The position numbers were made by a program, and so were the translations under genes. DNA of 64,000 nucleotides from Symbiodinium sp. CCMP2592 (lineage: Eukaryota > Sar > Dinophyceae > Suessiales > Symbiodiniaceae): the NCBI GenBank assembly GCA_905221615.1, contig CAJNDT010005880.1, forward strand, positions 916,501 to 980,500. Direction: 5' to 3'. Below the pieces are notes generated by a model. That model worked only from the letters and a program-made list of their open reading frames with translations. It ran no database searches and had not been told where the DNA came from. Below, one piece after another: positions 50,969 to 60,940 of this stretch; the stretch's first letter is position 1, and the number at the start of each line of letters is the position of its first letter.

Positions 50969-51070
50969 CAGTAGAAGCCAGAAAGTTGGAATGTCATTAT
51001 CGTAGCCCCTCTAAGGTAAATTATAGGGGATCCTACCATGAAACCATATTCCAACTTTCTGGAGTTCCTT
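50969..51070. mobile_element. FamH element
   Basis: AGTAGAAGCCAGAAAGTTGG ... CCAACTTTCTGGAGTTCC. Confidence 0.9.
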
Positions 51071-51312
51071 TTAAAGGAGCCCAAAATCCTATTCTAATTA
51101 TTAAGGCCCTGTGGGTCGGTATGTCGTTTGGCCAGCCGCCTAGCTCTTCTCTTTGGGTAGGCCAACAGCACTAAACCATGCCACTGCAGATCGTATGGAA
51201 CAGCAAGAATGAGGGTTTAGGGTTTGGGGTTTAGGGTTTGGGGTTTAGGGTATTTAGGGTCTGGGTTTAGGGTTAGGGCCCAATACGCTTTAATCCGAGG
51301 CTGTGTGGCTGT

Positions 51313-51423
51313 GTTTAGAGGATCATGCGACTTAGTAAGTAGGTTATAATTGGGGGTTAGAAGTCCTACACGAATTATGACCTACCTATAACCTTCCTTA
51401 CTAAGTCCCATGAGCCGTTAAGT
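51313..51423. mobile_element. FamB element
   Basis: TTTAGAGGATCATGCGACTT ... CTAAGTCCCATGAGCCGTTA. Confidence 0.9.
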
Positions 51424-51482
51424 GTGATTTTTAAGGGTGGTGGAGAAATATGGGCTTCGGGGCTTATCTCATTGTCTCGCAG

Positions 51483-51539
51483 GTGAGAAGACAAAGGATC
51501 ACATCGTGGAAGAAATGGGCCTACAGGTTCTGTCTGCGC
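51483..51539 (+). CDS. Exon island
   Basis: GTCTCGCAG|G acceptor, then EKTKDHIVEEMGLQVLSA, then a GT donor (GTTTACCC) directly before FamF. Two spare bases in, one out. Charged helical segment; family unknown. Confidence 0.5.
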
Positions 51540-51548
51540 GTTTACCCT

Positions 51549-51641
51549 ACCTTAACCCCAAGTAACCTACCTTTTTAAGGACCTGTATAAAGAGTTCATA
51601 TCAGGGAACCCTAAAAAGGTAGGTTCCTTAGGGTCCAGGTA
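51549..51641. mobile_element. FamF element
   Basis: TACCTTAACCCCAAGTAACC ... GGTTCCTTAGGGTCCAGGTA. Confidence 0.9.
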
Positions 51642-51704
51642 AACCCTAAAGCCTCAACCGTAGTCCTGACATTCGTTTACCCTAAACCCTAAAGCCTCAA
51701 CCGA

Positions 51705-51793
51705 GGAAATTAGGGGTACCTTGTTTCGGGAGTCCTTATAACAAGGATCCTACTATTTCGGGTAGATATTTGGGTACCCTGTTTTCGGAAGCT
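51705..51793. mobile_element. FamE element, left end lost
   Basis: GGAAATTAGGGGTACCTTGT ... CTGTTTTCGGAAGC. Confidence 0.6.
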
Positions 51794-52311
51794 GAAGTCC
51801 TGGCATCCCTTTAGAGTTCAGGCCACAAACGGCTATTAGGGTTTAGGGTTCAGGGTTTAGGGTTCAGGATTTAGGGTTTAGGGTTTAGGGCTATGTCCCA
51901 TTATCACTACACCTTGCGGGTGTATGTCGTGTTTTCTCACCTTAAAACTTTGAAGGGCTATGTCCTGGATTTAGACCCATACTGAAAACGGTGTATACAT
52001 AGAAACCAGAAGAATTATTAGTGCGATTCCTCAGGATGCCCATGAAAACCATAGTATGGTAACCCCACAAGTCTGTTTTAATTATTCAGGATCCATACGA
52101 AATCCCTCTAAGCCCCTGATACCGATTAAGGCCCCAATGTTGTATCCGCTCTGTGCTGTACGGACCATCCGTGAGTCCCACGAAAAAAATGCAAACCCCT
52201 GGTTGAGGTTTGGCCTCAAACCCAACCCCTAATCCGTGCATCCTAAACCCCAATCCCTGAAGACAAAACCCCGACCCTAATCCGTAAACCCTAAACCCCA
52301 AATAGGAACCC

Positions 52312-52439
52312 TACCTAAAGGCCCATGGGACTTAGTAAGTAAGGTTAAACGTAGGTTGTAATTCGAATAACCTCACTTCGGGAAATTAGAACCCCAATTA
52401 TAACCTACTTATATACTAATTCCCATGGTCCTCTAAGTA
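52312..52439. mobile_element. FamB element before a terminal exon
   Basis: TACCTAAAGGCCCATGGGAC ... TCCCATGGTCCTCTAAGTA. Confidence 0.9.
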
Positions 52440-52450
52440 ACCCCTAAAAG

Positions 52451-52827
52451 TTGTCGACACTGCGTTCACACGCAGATTGGGAATCGCCGAGATGCCGGTC
52501 CACCAAGTTCCAGTCGTTTCCCTCACGCCCAACACCGCACAGGCATGGATCATACGACTCATGGCCGCGGGGAGGCCACTGGTTTTTGAGATATTGCGAA
52601 CCCGCCAAGAAGCACTGTTAGCCTCCTTCATCATCAGGAAATTGAGGAAGAGCGACGAGCAATACGACGTATCAGACGTCCTGAAGAGTCTCCACGAGGC
52701 CGGCAACATCACAACTGAAGGACCAAGGGACCTTTCTCTGTGGAGCTATCGTGCGCAGCTATTTCAACATGTCGACGACAGGCTCGAAGCTCTCACCATC
52801 GTTCCTTTTCCATTGGTCCATGGATAA
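52451..52827 (+). CDS. Terminal exon of an unknown gene
   Basis: From CCTAAAAG the frame reads VDTAFTRRLGIAEMPVHQVP ... ILRTRQEALLASFIIRKLRK ... LTIVPFPLVHG, then TAA, about 125 codons. Whole reading is protein-like, with hydrophobic/charged alternation suggesting folded helices. FamB ends 12 bp upstream and an in-frame TAA sits at its right border, so translation must enter by splicing (or begin at the internal ATG at 52492). TTTAGGG units start 20 bp after the stop. Family not recognised. Confidence 0.6.
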
Positions 52828-53252
52828 CTTGGCGGTTTGGGGTTTAGGGCCTAGGATTTAGGGTTAGGGCTTTGGATTTAGGGTTGAGGGTTTAGGGTTT
52901 AGGATTTAGGACCATAGAAAGCATCCCTAGTGTTGGAAACTAGCATCAAGCCGGTGAAACCTCATCTGAAAAGAAAACTCTCGAACCCGAGCCCCCACAC
53001 CACAAACCCTAAACCCGAAGCCCTAAACCCTCAACCGTGTCCCACACCCGTGAAGTTTGGTTCCTTCATCCACAGGCTGGTGTGGTAAACGTGCTCGTTT
53101 GACTCAGGGCGCAGTGGTTTGCCCAGAGAGCCCAATTCCCCTTAAGAAAGGAACATACCTTAAAATCGAAGGTTATACATTTTGTAAGGTCCTGCCCCTA
53201 TCGATTCTGTCTTAGGGCTGGTGATCAGAATTTACAAACTACTAGGCTATGG

Positions 53253-53378
53253 TACGGTTGATCATATACATCCTGCATTACCCATAATAAAATTATGCCA
53301 TCACTCCCAACGTCTAGGATCAATAAGGTAATGCAGGATATATATATATATATATATATATATATCATCAACCGCGGT
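53253..53378. mobile_element. FamA element with TA-expanded arm
   Basis: TACGGTTGATCATATACATC ... ATATCATCAACCG; the right arm's ATATAT grew to about 28 bp of (TA)n at 53339-53366. Confidence 0.85.
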
Positions 53379-53389
53379 TTAAGGCAGGG

Positions 53390-53533
53390 TTAAACCCTAA
53401 ACCCTTAAACCCTAAACCCCAAACCCTTAAACCGTAAACCCTAAACTCTTCACCCTTAAACCGTAAACAATTAAAACCTTAAACCCTTAAACCCTTAAAC
53501 CCTAAACCCCAAACCCTTAAACCGTAAACCCTA
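53390..53533. repeat. CCCTAAA/CCCTTAAA run
   Basis: C-strand run with CCGTAAACCC variants. Confidence 0.9.
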
Positions 53534-53699
53534 ATGGTTTCCAACGTTCGAAAACTGGACCAACTGGGCTTTGGAGTACCATACTTTAATACTTTTTTCT
53601 TAATGGAACCAGTATAAAAGGAAAGTTTATACTTTTTTCTCCCTGGTTACTTAAAAGCCCAGCCAAGAAGGCCCTCCTCGTCCGGTTTGGGCTTTGGGG

Positions 53700-54480
53700 C
53701 AGCGTAGATCATAGGCATCATGTTCCTTAAAGGGCTCTATAAAGGGGGTTGTGGAACTTAGGTTTGTAGGTATTTCGACTTATAAGTATCATAACAACAC
53801 TCTTGGATCCCGTTTAGGGTACTCATGACTTTACTTCTGGCCTGCTTACTAAGTCCCCTGACACTCCAAGCAAGCTTGTCTGTATATTTTGGTAGAGTTC
53901 TGATTAGAGAGTGGCATTCCAACTGGCCGGCAAGTTGGTTTCCCCAGCGTATTTCTGATCATCTCGTTGACATATGCAGAGGTCGGAATATCAACGTTTC
54001 CCTTTGACGCCCTTCTAAAACTGTTAAATACGGTAATTGCATGTTAACCCTGAGCCCTTCACCCCAACCCTATCCCATGTAAAACAACAACATTCTCAAA
54101 CCATGAACTGTCTCAACCCCCCTGAACCCAAAACTCTGAACCTGAAACCCTAAACCCTCAACCCTAAACCTTGAACCCTCAACCCTAACCCTGAATGACC
54201 CCCTGGCCGGAGGCTCCTCACGCCTATGGCATCCTGGAAGCAAAGGAAGTGGAGGTGCCCTACACTAGTCGTGTTTTCCCTAAACGGTAAACGTGCGATG
54301 TGCCGCTCTGGTATTGCTTGTCATTTTTAAATACAGTTTCTGAGGGCTCAAGTTTTTCAACCCGATGCAGTTTTGGGTTTGTGCAGGGGTGCAGTTTCAT
54401 GGGAAGCGGTAGCATATGCAGCCCTGCAAGAGAAGTGTCACAGTCTAACACAGGGGCCTCAATAGTTAGTGGCATTCCTT
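53700..54480. other. No clear gene
   Basis: A decayed FamB right end (CTTACTAAGTCCCCTGACAC) at about 53847-53872 and CCCTAAA units at 54140-54200; open frames 53825-54007 and 54300-54554 lack support. Confidence 0.45.
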
Positions 54481-54507
54481 ATAGCGCTCCCCTAAACTCC
54501 AGCCCTC

Positions 54508-54760
54508 GAATATGGGAGTTTCCGAAAATAGGGAGCCCTAATATAGTATCCTAGATAGTAGGATCCTTATTATCAGGACCCCCAAAATAGGGTACCACCG
54601 AATTTTCGGAAAATCTAAACCCTTCTAGTAACCCTTTCAAGGAACCCTCATAGTACCCTTATGGTAACCCTTTTCAAGGAACCCTTATAGTACCCGTATA
54701 GTAACCCTTTAGAGGACCCCCAAAACGAGGTACCCCCTGATCTTCGGAAACTCCCATATG
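54508..54760. mobile_element. FamE element interrupted by short-repeat series
   Basis: AATATGGGAGTTTCCGAAAA at left, second right end CTTCGGAAACTCCCATATGG at 54741-54761, with TAGTAACCCTTT units between. Confidence 0.75.
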
Positions 54761-54866
54761 GTTTAGAAGCTGCCCCCACCCTGTAAAGTGACTACATGGA
54801 TCGTCGGGCCCTATTTTATTCCAATTATACCACTATTCCAGGGTGGGGCAGCTTCTAACATATGGT
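54755..54866. mobile_element. FamD element with perfect 8-bp target duplication
   Basis: Element 54763-54858 TTAGAAGCTGCCCCCACC ... GGTGGGGCAGCTTCTAA flanked by CATATGGT on both sides; inserted at the right tip of FamE. Confidence 0.95.
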
Positions 54867-54903
54867 GCTATTCTTGAAGGCCACCAGTCCCAGTCCACTT
54901 ATG

Positions 54904-55128
54904 CTAGGATGCCTAGTACCCGGAGACTCCAATATCCCTTTAGTTAAGGAATATTCTTTAAATCCTATAAGGGATCCTACTATAATTTAAGGTAAATTCC
55001 TTAATTAAGGGATATTGGAGCCTCTAGGTAGTACCCTGATTCCCTTTTTGTCGTCCAGGTTCCTGGTAAAGTTGCCCAATACCAAAAAGGGGAGCCCTTT
55101 ACTATTCCTAGGTTACTGGGCATCGTAG
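54904..55128. mobile_element. FamJ element interrupted by FamC
   Basis: CTAGGATGCCTAGTAC left, then FamC, then TAGTACCCTGATTCCC and TTACTGGGCATCGTAG right. Confidence 0.9.
54914..55034. mobile_element. FamC element nested in FamJ with 6-bp duplication
   Basis: Element 54920-55028 CCGGAGACTCCAATATCCC ... GGGATATTGGAGCCTCTAGG; TAGTAC on both sides. Confidence 0.95.
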
Positions 55129-55189
55129 TATTCACTCTTTTGTATGGAGTCCAGTCACGGAGTTGCGAGTTCGGTGCCTGAGGTTTTAG

Positions 55190-55316
55190 GGTGTACATTG
55201 GGTACCGCCCCCACCCAGTAACAGTTGGATAATATTCATAATATAGATATATTAGGCTCTTAATAGAAGCCTTATTATAGACTGTTACTGTAATGGGGCA
55301 GTACCCAAGGTGTACA
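55190..55316. mobile_element. FamD2 element with perfect 8-bp target duplication
   Basis: Element 55198-55308 TTGGGTACCGCCCCCACC ... GGGGCAGTACCCAA between two copies of GGTGTACA. G|GTGTACA and CCCAAG|GTGTACA would splice back to the empty site. Confidence 0.95.
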
Positions 55317-55394
55317 CCTCTCTGTATATCATCCTTTCTCTGATACAGCTGCTGTTGCTTCTGCCATACTTTGATGTTTGCATATCTTCCTGTT

Positions 55395-55505
55395 AGTAGA
55401 GTAGATAACCTTTTAACCTGTTTCGAGTACTATAATCCCTATATAACTATAAAATACCGACATACTCCCGAAGGTTAACCATTAGTCCCTCAGGACACTG
55501 GACAG
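55395..55505. mobile_element. FamM element
   Basis: AGAGTAGATAACCTTTTAAC ... CCGAAGGTTAACCATTAG. Confidence 0.75.
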
Positions 55506-55539
55506 GCAGGTCTTTCTTGTCAGGACGGTCGTCTAGGGC

Positions 55540-55630
55540 TTAAATAACTACCGACGGGTTCCTTATTGTAACTGTAGTATAAAGGGGCCTAGAACCCCAT
55601 TCTGATTGTTAAGGCCCTATATAATAGAAC
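55540..55630. mobile_element. FamY element
   Basis: TAAATAACTACCGACGGGTTCCTT-type core with CTGATTGTTAAGGCCC end. Confidence 0.4.
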
Positions 55631-56023
55631 CTTACTGCAGATCCCTTATAGACCCCTTTGAGGAACCTTTTAGAGGAACCTTATAGTAATTGTTAACGCC
55701 CCTTTCTTACCACCATTCTCGTTCCCCTCCCCGGAGGTCTCAGGGAAGATCCTCCGCATGATGAAGATACGAAATCCCTGGGGCGAGCGTGCACCACGTA
55801 CATGGAAGGCGCTTTTAGGGTTTAGGGTTCAGAAGAGCTGTGATTAGTGGCTTAAGGTTTAGGGCTTAGGAAGGCGCTTGAAGAGCTGTGACCAGCTGTG
55901 GTACGTTTATGATGGTTTTGGCACTTGAAGAGTTGTGACCAATGGCTTAGGAGTGGGGTCTGCAGGGTTAAAGTTCGGAAATGTGTTGAGACGCTCTGGG
56001 AAGCCCAAAGCCGCCAAACCCTA

Positions 56024-56137
56024 TAGTAGAAGCCAGAAAGTTGGAACGTCATTATCCTCATGCCCTTAAGGTAAAGTTTGAGGGATCCTAGCAGTAATCC
56101 TCCTAGATCCATGTTCCAACTTTCTGGCTTGTACTAA
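56024..56137. mobile_element. FamH element with TA ends
   Basis: AGTAGAAGCCAGAAAGTTGG ... CCAACTTTCTGGCTTGTACT between TA dinucleotides; the most symmetrical copy. Confidence 0.95.
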
Positions 56138-56149
56138 AACCCTAAACCT

Positions 56150-56262
56150 AGGACCTGGAGTAGGCCCTTATTCCCTTTTTTTAGGGTTCAGGTCCCCTTA
56201 TAAGCCCCTTTAAAGCAAAAAGGGCATCCTTTTTGTTCCTAGGTTACTCTTGGGTCTAGAAA
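56150..56262. mobile_element. FamK element
   Basis: CCTAGGACCTGGAGTAGGCC ... TTCCTAGGTTACTCTTGGGT. Confidence 0.85.
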
Positions 56263-56491
56263 CAGTTTTTGAGCTTGAGGGCAGTAGGTTTTGACAGCGT
56301 CGGGTTGCTGAGTGAATCACATGAGGGCTTTAGGATTCAAGACCATCTGCAGGGGTTGGGCCTTAGGTTGGCAGGGTTTTAGGTTCAGGGTACCCTAAAC
56401 CCTAAACCCTAACGGTTTCAGATTTTGGGGCTTTAGGGTTTAGGGTTTCTTGATGAAGTCAGCTCGTAGAGTTTGTCGTTAAGTTCAATAA

Positions 56492-56625
56492 CTAGGATGC
56501 CCAGTGGTACCCTTATTCCCTTTTTGTAATCCTAGGTTCCTTATCAAGTTACCCAATACCAAAAATCAAGTTACCCAATACCAAAAAGTGAGCCCTTTCT
56601 ATTCCTAGGATACTGGGCATCCTAG
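56492..56625. mobile_element. FamJ element with internal 22-bp duplication
   Basis: CTAGGATGCCCAGTG ... TACTGGGCATCCTAG; ATCAAGTTACCCAATACC is present twice in tandem. Confidence 0.9.
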
Positions 56626-56630
56626 CTAAA

Positions 56631-56664
56631 GGCCCAAGGCTTCTTAATCAGGCTCCTACATTAC
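56631..56664. mobile_element. FamI solo right end
   Basis: GGCCCAAGGCTTCTTAATCA, then GGCTCCTACAT. Confidence 0.7.
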
Positions 56665-56702
56665 TATAGTGCCCTTATGGACCCCTTAATAGTAACCCTT
56701 AT

Positions 56703-56800
56703 ACCACCCTAAACCCTAAACCCTAAACCCTAAACCCTAAACCCTAAACCCTAAACCTAAACCCTAAACCCTAAACCCTAAACCCAAAACCCTAAACATA
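56703..56800. repeat. Near-perfect CCCTAAA array
   Basis: About twelve consecutive perfect or one-off CCCTAAA heptamers, the most regular C-strand array in the window. Confidence 0.95.
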
Positions 56801-57047
56801 TAGACCCCTTTGAAGAAACTCTAGGGTTTCTACATAACCCCAGGATTGAGGGTTTAGAGCTAGGGGTTGCTGATCCCTAAACCCAAGGCCCTATTAATCT
56901 TAGGGTTTAGGGGTTAAGGTTTAGGGTTTAGGGTTTGAGGTTCAGGTCGGGGGTTGATTCAACGTTTGGGCCTAAAGTGGTTTGGGGGTTGTTTGGAGGT
57001 TTAGGCTTCAGTGTTCAGGGCGTAGGTTCAGGGTCAAGTATCGGTTA

Positions 57048-57330
57048 CTTAAAGGCTCATGGGACTGTAAGTGATTAGGGTTCCCTTTAAGGGTACAAAA
57101 AGGGTTCTATGAGAAGGGTTTAGTGTTTAGGGCCTACTTAAAGGCTCATGGGACTACAGTAAGTAAGGTCATAAGTCGGTTATAATTAGGAGAACCCCAC
57201 ATAGGGGAGTTGTATCCCCAATTTTTACCTACTTACTAAGTCCCATGATCCTCTAAGTACCCTAAACTCCCCCTTATAGATCCCCTATAGATCCCTTAAA
57301 GGAGCCCTTTAAAGGAACCCTAGGGTTTCT
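57048..57330. mobile_element. FamB composite, mirrored
   Basis: Two FamB left ends (57048, 57131), one full FamB to 57261, then CCCTAAACTCCCCC...AGGAACCCTAGGG, the segment seen left of FamB at 26388 and 30001 but here inverted on the right. Confidence 0.75.
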
Positions 57331-57362
57331 AAAACTCTAAGTAGTCTTGTTTGCTGGCGGGC

Positions 57363-57505
57363 CGTTAGTTTCTTAATTAATGGCTCCCTGGACTTAGCAA
57401 GCAACTAGCAATGAAGGTTACAATCCGGATAACCCAGTTTAGGGGACTTATATGATAAGCCCAATCATAACCTCCTTTCTTCGTCCCCTGAGCTCGTAAG
57501 TTGGG
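57363..57505. mobile_element. FamB element (decayed)
   Basis: CTCCCTGGACTTAGCAAGCA ... CCTTTCTTCGTCCCCTGAGC. Confidence 0.5.
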
Positions 57506-57639
57506 TTGCAGGAGAGGCGAGGTGCAGAAAGAACAAGCCGTAGCCATTCTTGCCGTGCTGTACACTCGGTAGCTCAAATCGGCTTATCAGTTCTTACAGG
57601 TTGTTAGCTGTTGTGTCGAGAGAAAGAGAGAAAGTGAAG

Positions 57640-57662
57640 AACCAGAGAGAGAGAGAGAGACA
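57640..57662. repeat. (GA)n microsatellite
   Basis: AGAGAGAGAG in the purine-rich 200 bp upstream of the paralogue start. Confidence 0.85.
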
Positions 57663-57814
57663 AAGATAGAGTGTCAGCTAAGTAGACAGAAAGCTCATGG
57701 AAGGAAAAGATAGAAAAAGACAATTGATAACCAACGAAAAGAGAGAGATGTTTATGAGAACTTTGCGTATTCGGCATGTTGACGATAAACTGAACCGAAG
57801 CTGACGTCTTCATT

Positions 57815-59278
57815 ATGTCGCTGACCTGTGAGGTAAGCCTCATAAGTGGCAAGACTGTGTCACTTCAGGCAGAGGAGGACGAATCCGTGGAATCGCTGAG
57901 GGCGTGTGCACAGAGGGCCCTGGGAGCTGGCAGAGGTCGACTCTTGGACTCCACTGGAAGGGTTCTTGATGGAGGAGTGCAGCTCAAGAAGGCCAGGCTG
58001 CTGTATGTGGAGCCGTTCACATTGCAGGTCCGAAGGGTCGATCTTTGTGGCAGACGCCTGGTCTTTGCCGCGATCCGGGGAGATGGCTCGGTCGTGACCT
58101 GGGGCGATGTTGGTGCCGTTGGTAGCACCAGTGCCGTGCAACATGAGCTGAAAAATGTGCAGCAGATTCAAGCAACCGAGAGGGCCTTTGCTGCGATCCT
58201 TGGGGATGGCTCCGTTGTGACCTGGGGCCACCATGGCTCCGGTGGTAACAGCAGCTCTGTGCGAGATCAGCTGAAGAATGTTCAGCAGATTCAAGCGACG
58301 TCGTATGCGTTCGCTGCGATCCTTGGGGATGGCTCCGTGGTGACCTGGGGCTTTCCTGACCGCGGTGGTGACAGCAGCTCCGTGCGACATGAGCTGAAGA
58401 ATGTGCAGCAGATTCAGGCAACTCAGTCTGCCTTTGCTGCGATCCTCAGTGATGGCTCCGTGGTGACCTGGGGCGATCGAAACTGCGGTGGTGACAGCAG
58501 TGCTGTGCGAGATCAGCTGAAGAATGTGCAGCAGATTCAAGCGCCGCCGTATGCGTTTGCTGCGATCCTTGGGGATGGCTCCGTTGTGACCTGGGGCCAC
58601 CATGGCTCCGGTGGTGACAGCAGTGCTGTGCAAGATCAGCTGCAGGATGTGCAGCAGATACAAGCAACCAAAGGGGCCTTTGCTGCGATCCTTGGTGATG
58701 GCTCCGTCGTCACCTGAGGCTTTGCTGGCTACGTAGGTGACAGCAGTGGCGTCCGAGATCATCTGAAAAATGTGCAGCACATTCAAGCAACTCAGTATGC
58801 CTTTGCTGCGATCCTTGACAATGATGGGTCCGTGGTGACCTGGGGTGATGCTGGCAGGGGTGGTGCCAGCAGTTCTGTGCGAGATCAGCTGAAGAATGTT
58901 CAGCAGATTCAAGCGACGTCGTATGCGTTCGCTGCGATCCTTGGGGATGGCTCCGTGGTGACCTGGGGCTTTCCTGACCGCGGTGGTGACAGCAGCTCCG
59001 TGCGACATGAGCTGAAGAATGCGCAGCAGATTCAAGCAACCGAGGGGGCCTTTGCTGCGATCCTCAGTGATGGCTCCGTTGTGACCTGGGGCGATGGTAT
59101 CTGCGGTGGCGACAGCAGTGCTGTGCGACATGAGCTGAAGAATGTGCAGCGGATTCAAGCAACGGCGCAGGCCTTTTCTGCGATCCTGGGGGATGGCTCC
59201 GTGGTGACCTGGGGTAGTGCTGATTTCGGTGGTGACAGTAGTGCTGTGCGAGATCAGCTCAATCAAAGCTACGAGTAG
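57815..59278 (+). pseudogene. Ubiquitin-like + RCC1-like repeat paralogue with in-frame TGA
   Basis: Continuous frame of 487 codons (TAG at 59276) broken once: TGA at 58715-58717 sits where the repeat motif VVTWG needs TGG. Residues 1-72 are ubiquitin-like (SLISGKTVSLQAEEDESVES), then ten 41-residue RCC1-like repeats; the repeat with the stop is the sixth. The frame and repeat pattern are intact after it, apart from one extra residue (LDNDGS) in the seventh repeat. So this is either a very young nonsense allele (a single G to A), a read-through gene, or a sequence error. The truncated product would still have the ubiquitin-like part and five repeats. About 145 bp around 58261 and 58879 (offset 618 bp) are nearly identical, showing recent internal duplication or conversion. 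Long antisense frames are shadows of the repeat. Confidence 0.8.
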
Positions 59279-59341
59279 AAAGCAAACCCAGACAGTGCGA
59301 ATCATTTCTGCGCGCGTCTCCGGTGACTTTGTCGGTGAAAC

Positions 59342-59440
59342 GCTCATCGTAGCATTGAACCCTAAACCCAAACCCCTAAACCCCTCAACCCCTAAACCCC
59401 CAGTCCCTGAACCCCTAAACCCCCAAATCCTAAACCCTAC
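59342..59440. repeat. CCCTAAA run
   Basis: CCCTAAACCCAAACCCCTAA units between the RCC1 paralogue and the next exon. Confidence 0.85.
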
Positions 59441-59477
59441 TAAGCCCCAGTAGTCTCTCTATACCTAATGCCTGAAG

Positions 59478-60066
59478 TCCGGAATCCTCCAGAGACCTGG
59501 TACTTGACCACAGCCTTTGAGCAGATTAAGGTAGGGTTTAGGGTTTAGGGGTGTAGGGGTGTAGGGGTCAGGGGTTAGGGTTTGGGGGTTTAGGGGTCTA
59601 GGGTTTAAGGCTTTAGGGCTTTAGGCATTTAGGGGTTTAGGGGTTCAGGATTTAGGACTTTAGGGGTTTGGGGGTTTAGGGTTTAGGCTTAGGTCTTCGG
59701 TCACCGAGGGCCGGCCCAAGATAGCGAATGTTGACAAGAAGACAAGTCTCACAAAGGTCGGGATACTTTCAAGCAGCATTCCCGCTCGTCTTAAGCCCTA
59801 TCTCTATGTTACAAAATAATCCAGCACTCCACAAAAAGCCCAGAGTTGCCACTCCAAGCCCTAAGCATTAAACTCCAAACCTGGGCCGGAGGCGGGTGGA
59901 CCTTCGGGCATCGCACGTATAATAACCAACTTAGTGGCTGACTTAGTACACGTAATCGAACCCGTACAGAACCAAAAGCTTAAAACCCTAAATCCTAAAC
60001 TAAACCCGACACTCTAAATCCAAACTTCGCAGGGCCCCTGGGGGAAGGACTCCGACAAGTCGCTCG
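59478..60066 (+). CDS. Four consecutive micro-exons of one gene
   Basis: Exons 59478-59530 (RNPPETWYLTTAFEQIK), 59709-59756 (GRPKIANVDKKTSLTK), 59892-59916 (AGGPSGIA) and 60033-60066 (PLGEGLRQVAR). Donors GTAGGG, GTCGGG, GTATAA, GTAGCA; acceptors CCTGAAG, CACCGAG|G, GCCGGAG|G, CTTCGCAG|G. Phases 0, 0, 1 and 2 match at every join. The first intron (59531-59708) is almost entirely TTTAGGG variants. The acceptors of exons 1, 3 and 4 are preceded by CCCTAAA-like sequence. A possible last exon (about 60135-60180) reads SGSSRFSSSSLLRS then TAG in the right phase. Family unknown. Confidence 0.6.
59531..59708 (+). repeat. TTTAGGG-variant intron
   Basis: 178 bp from GTAGGGTTTAGGG to GGTCACCGAG, joined in phase 0. 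Confidence 0.7.
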
Positions 60067-60482
60067 GTAGCATTTTGCATTTTGGTCTCTGGTGTAAGTT
60101 GAGTTCACGGGTTAGGGATTATAGGGTTTAGCAGCTCGGGGTCGAGCCGTTTTTCGTCGAGCTCGCTACTTCGATCCTAGAAAAATACCCACCCACCCAG
60201 GAACCCTCAACATTAAGAAACCACTTATTTTAGTCCTAGAGCTTACTTACTGAACCCCAGAGCTTAAACTTTCTCACCTCTAGCAGCGATCAAACCCTCT
60301 GACCATGTGATACAACCACAGGATACCCCTTAACCCTATGATACCAACTCAGCATTTTAGATCCTATGATACAGCCCGCAGCATCGCCCTTAAACCCGAT
60401 GATACTCTGCAACGGTGACCAACCCAATGAAGACAAAACATGAGCACTTTACGGCAGAAGGTCCGTGTTTTTTTCGTCAGCC

Positions 60483-60598
60483 TCAACCCTAAACCCCTAA
60501 ACCCCTAAACCCCTAAACCCTAAACCCCTAAACCCCTAAACCCTAAACCCCTAAACCCCTAAACCCCTAAACCCTAAACCCCTAAACCCTAAGGGTTG
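60483..60598. repeat. CCCTAAACC run
   Basis: Regular alternation of CCCTAAA and CCCCTAAA units. Confidence 0.95.
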
Positions 60599-60747
60599 AG
60601 GGTTTGGGGGTTGCGGGTGAAGATGTAGGGTTTGGAGCATCTCCTCACTGGGAAGTAGCAGCATGGCATGGTCTTCTGACACAAGCCATAATAGGGATCC
60701 TTAAAGGGTTCCTTAAAGGGATCTATAAGGGTTCTATGAAGGGTTTA

Positions 60748-60843
60748 GGGTTTAGAGTTTCCGAGAATAGGGGTACCTTAGTTGGGGGTCCTTATAATAA
60801 GGTAGGACTATATTAGGGTCCCCTATTTTCGGAAACCCCCATA
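60748..60843. mobile_element. FamE element
   Basis: AGAGTTTCCGAGAATAGGGG ... CTATTTTCGGAAACCCCCAT. Confidence 0.85.
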
Positions 60844-60866
60844 TGGCACAGTGCTTTATCACTAAG

Positions 60867-60940
60867 TAGCTGAGTAGGTAACCTTTAACCTATTGGGGTT
60901 TATACAATCCTACCATAATTGAAAACGTTAACCTTTTTCG
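60867..60940. mobile_element. FamM element
   Basis: CTGAGTAGGTAACCTTTAAC ... AAAACGTTAACC. Confidence 0.65.

Noticed and set aside
54859-55200. FamJ[FamC] as a frame-proven intron
   Set aside because: Two different frames are open across the join, so the match is not informative.
57860-59371. Minus-strand open frame of about 500 codons over the RCC1 paralogue
   Set aside because: It is the antisense shadow of the 123-bp coding repeat; the plus frame has the ubiquitin-like start and WG motifs.
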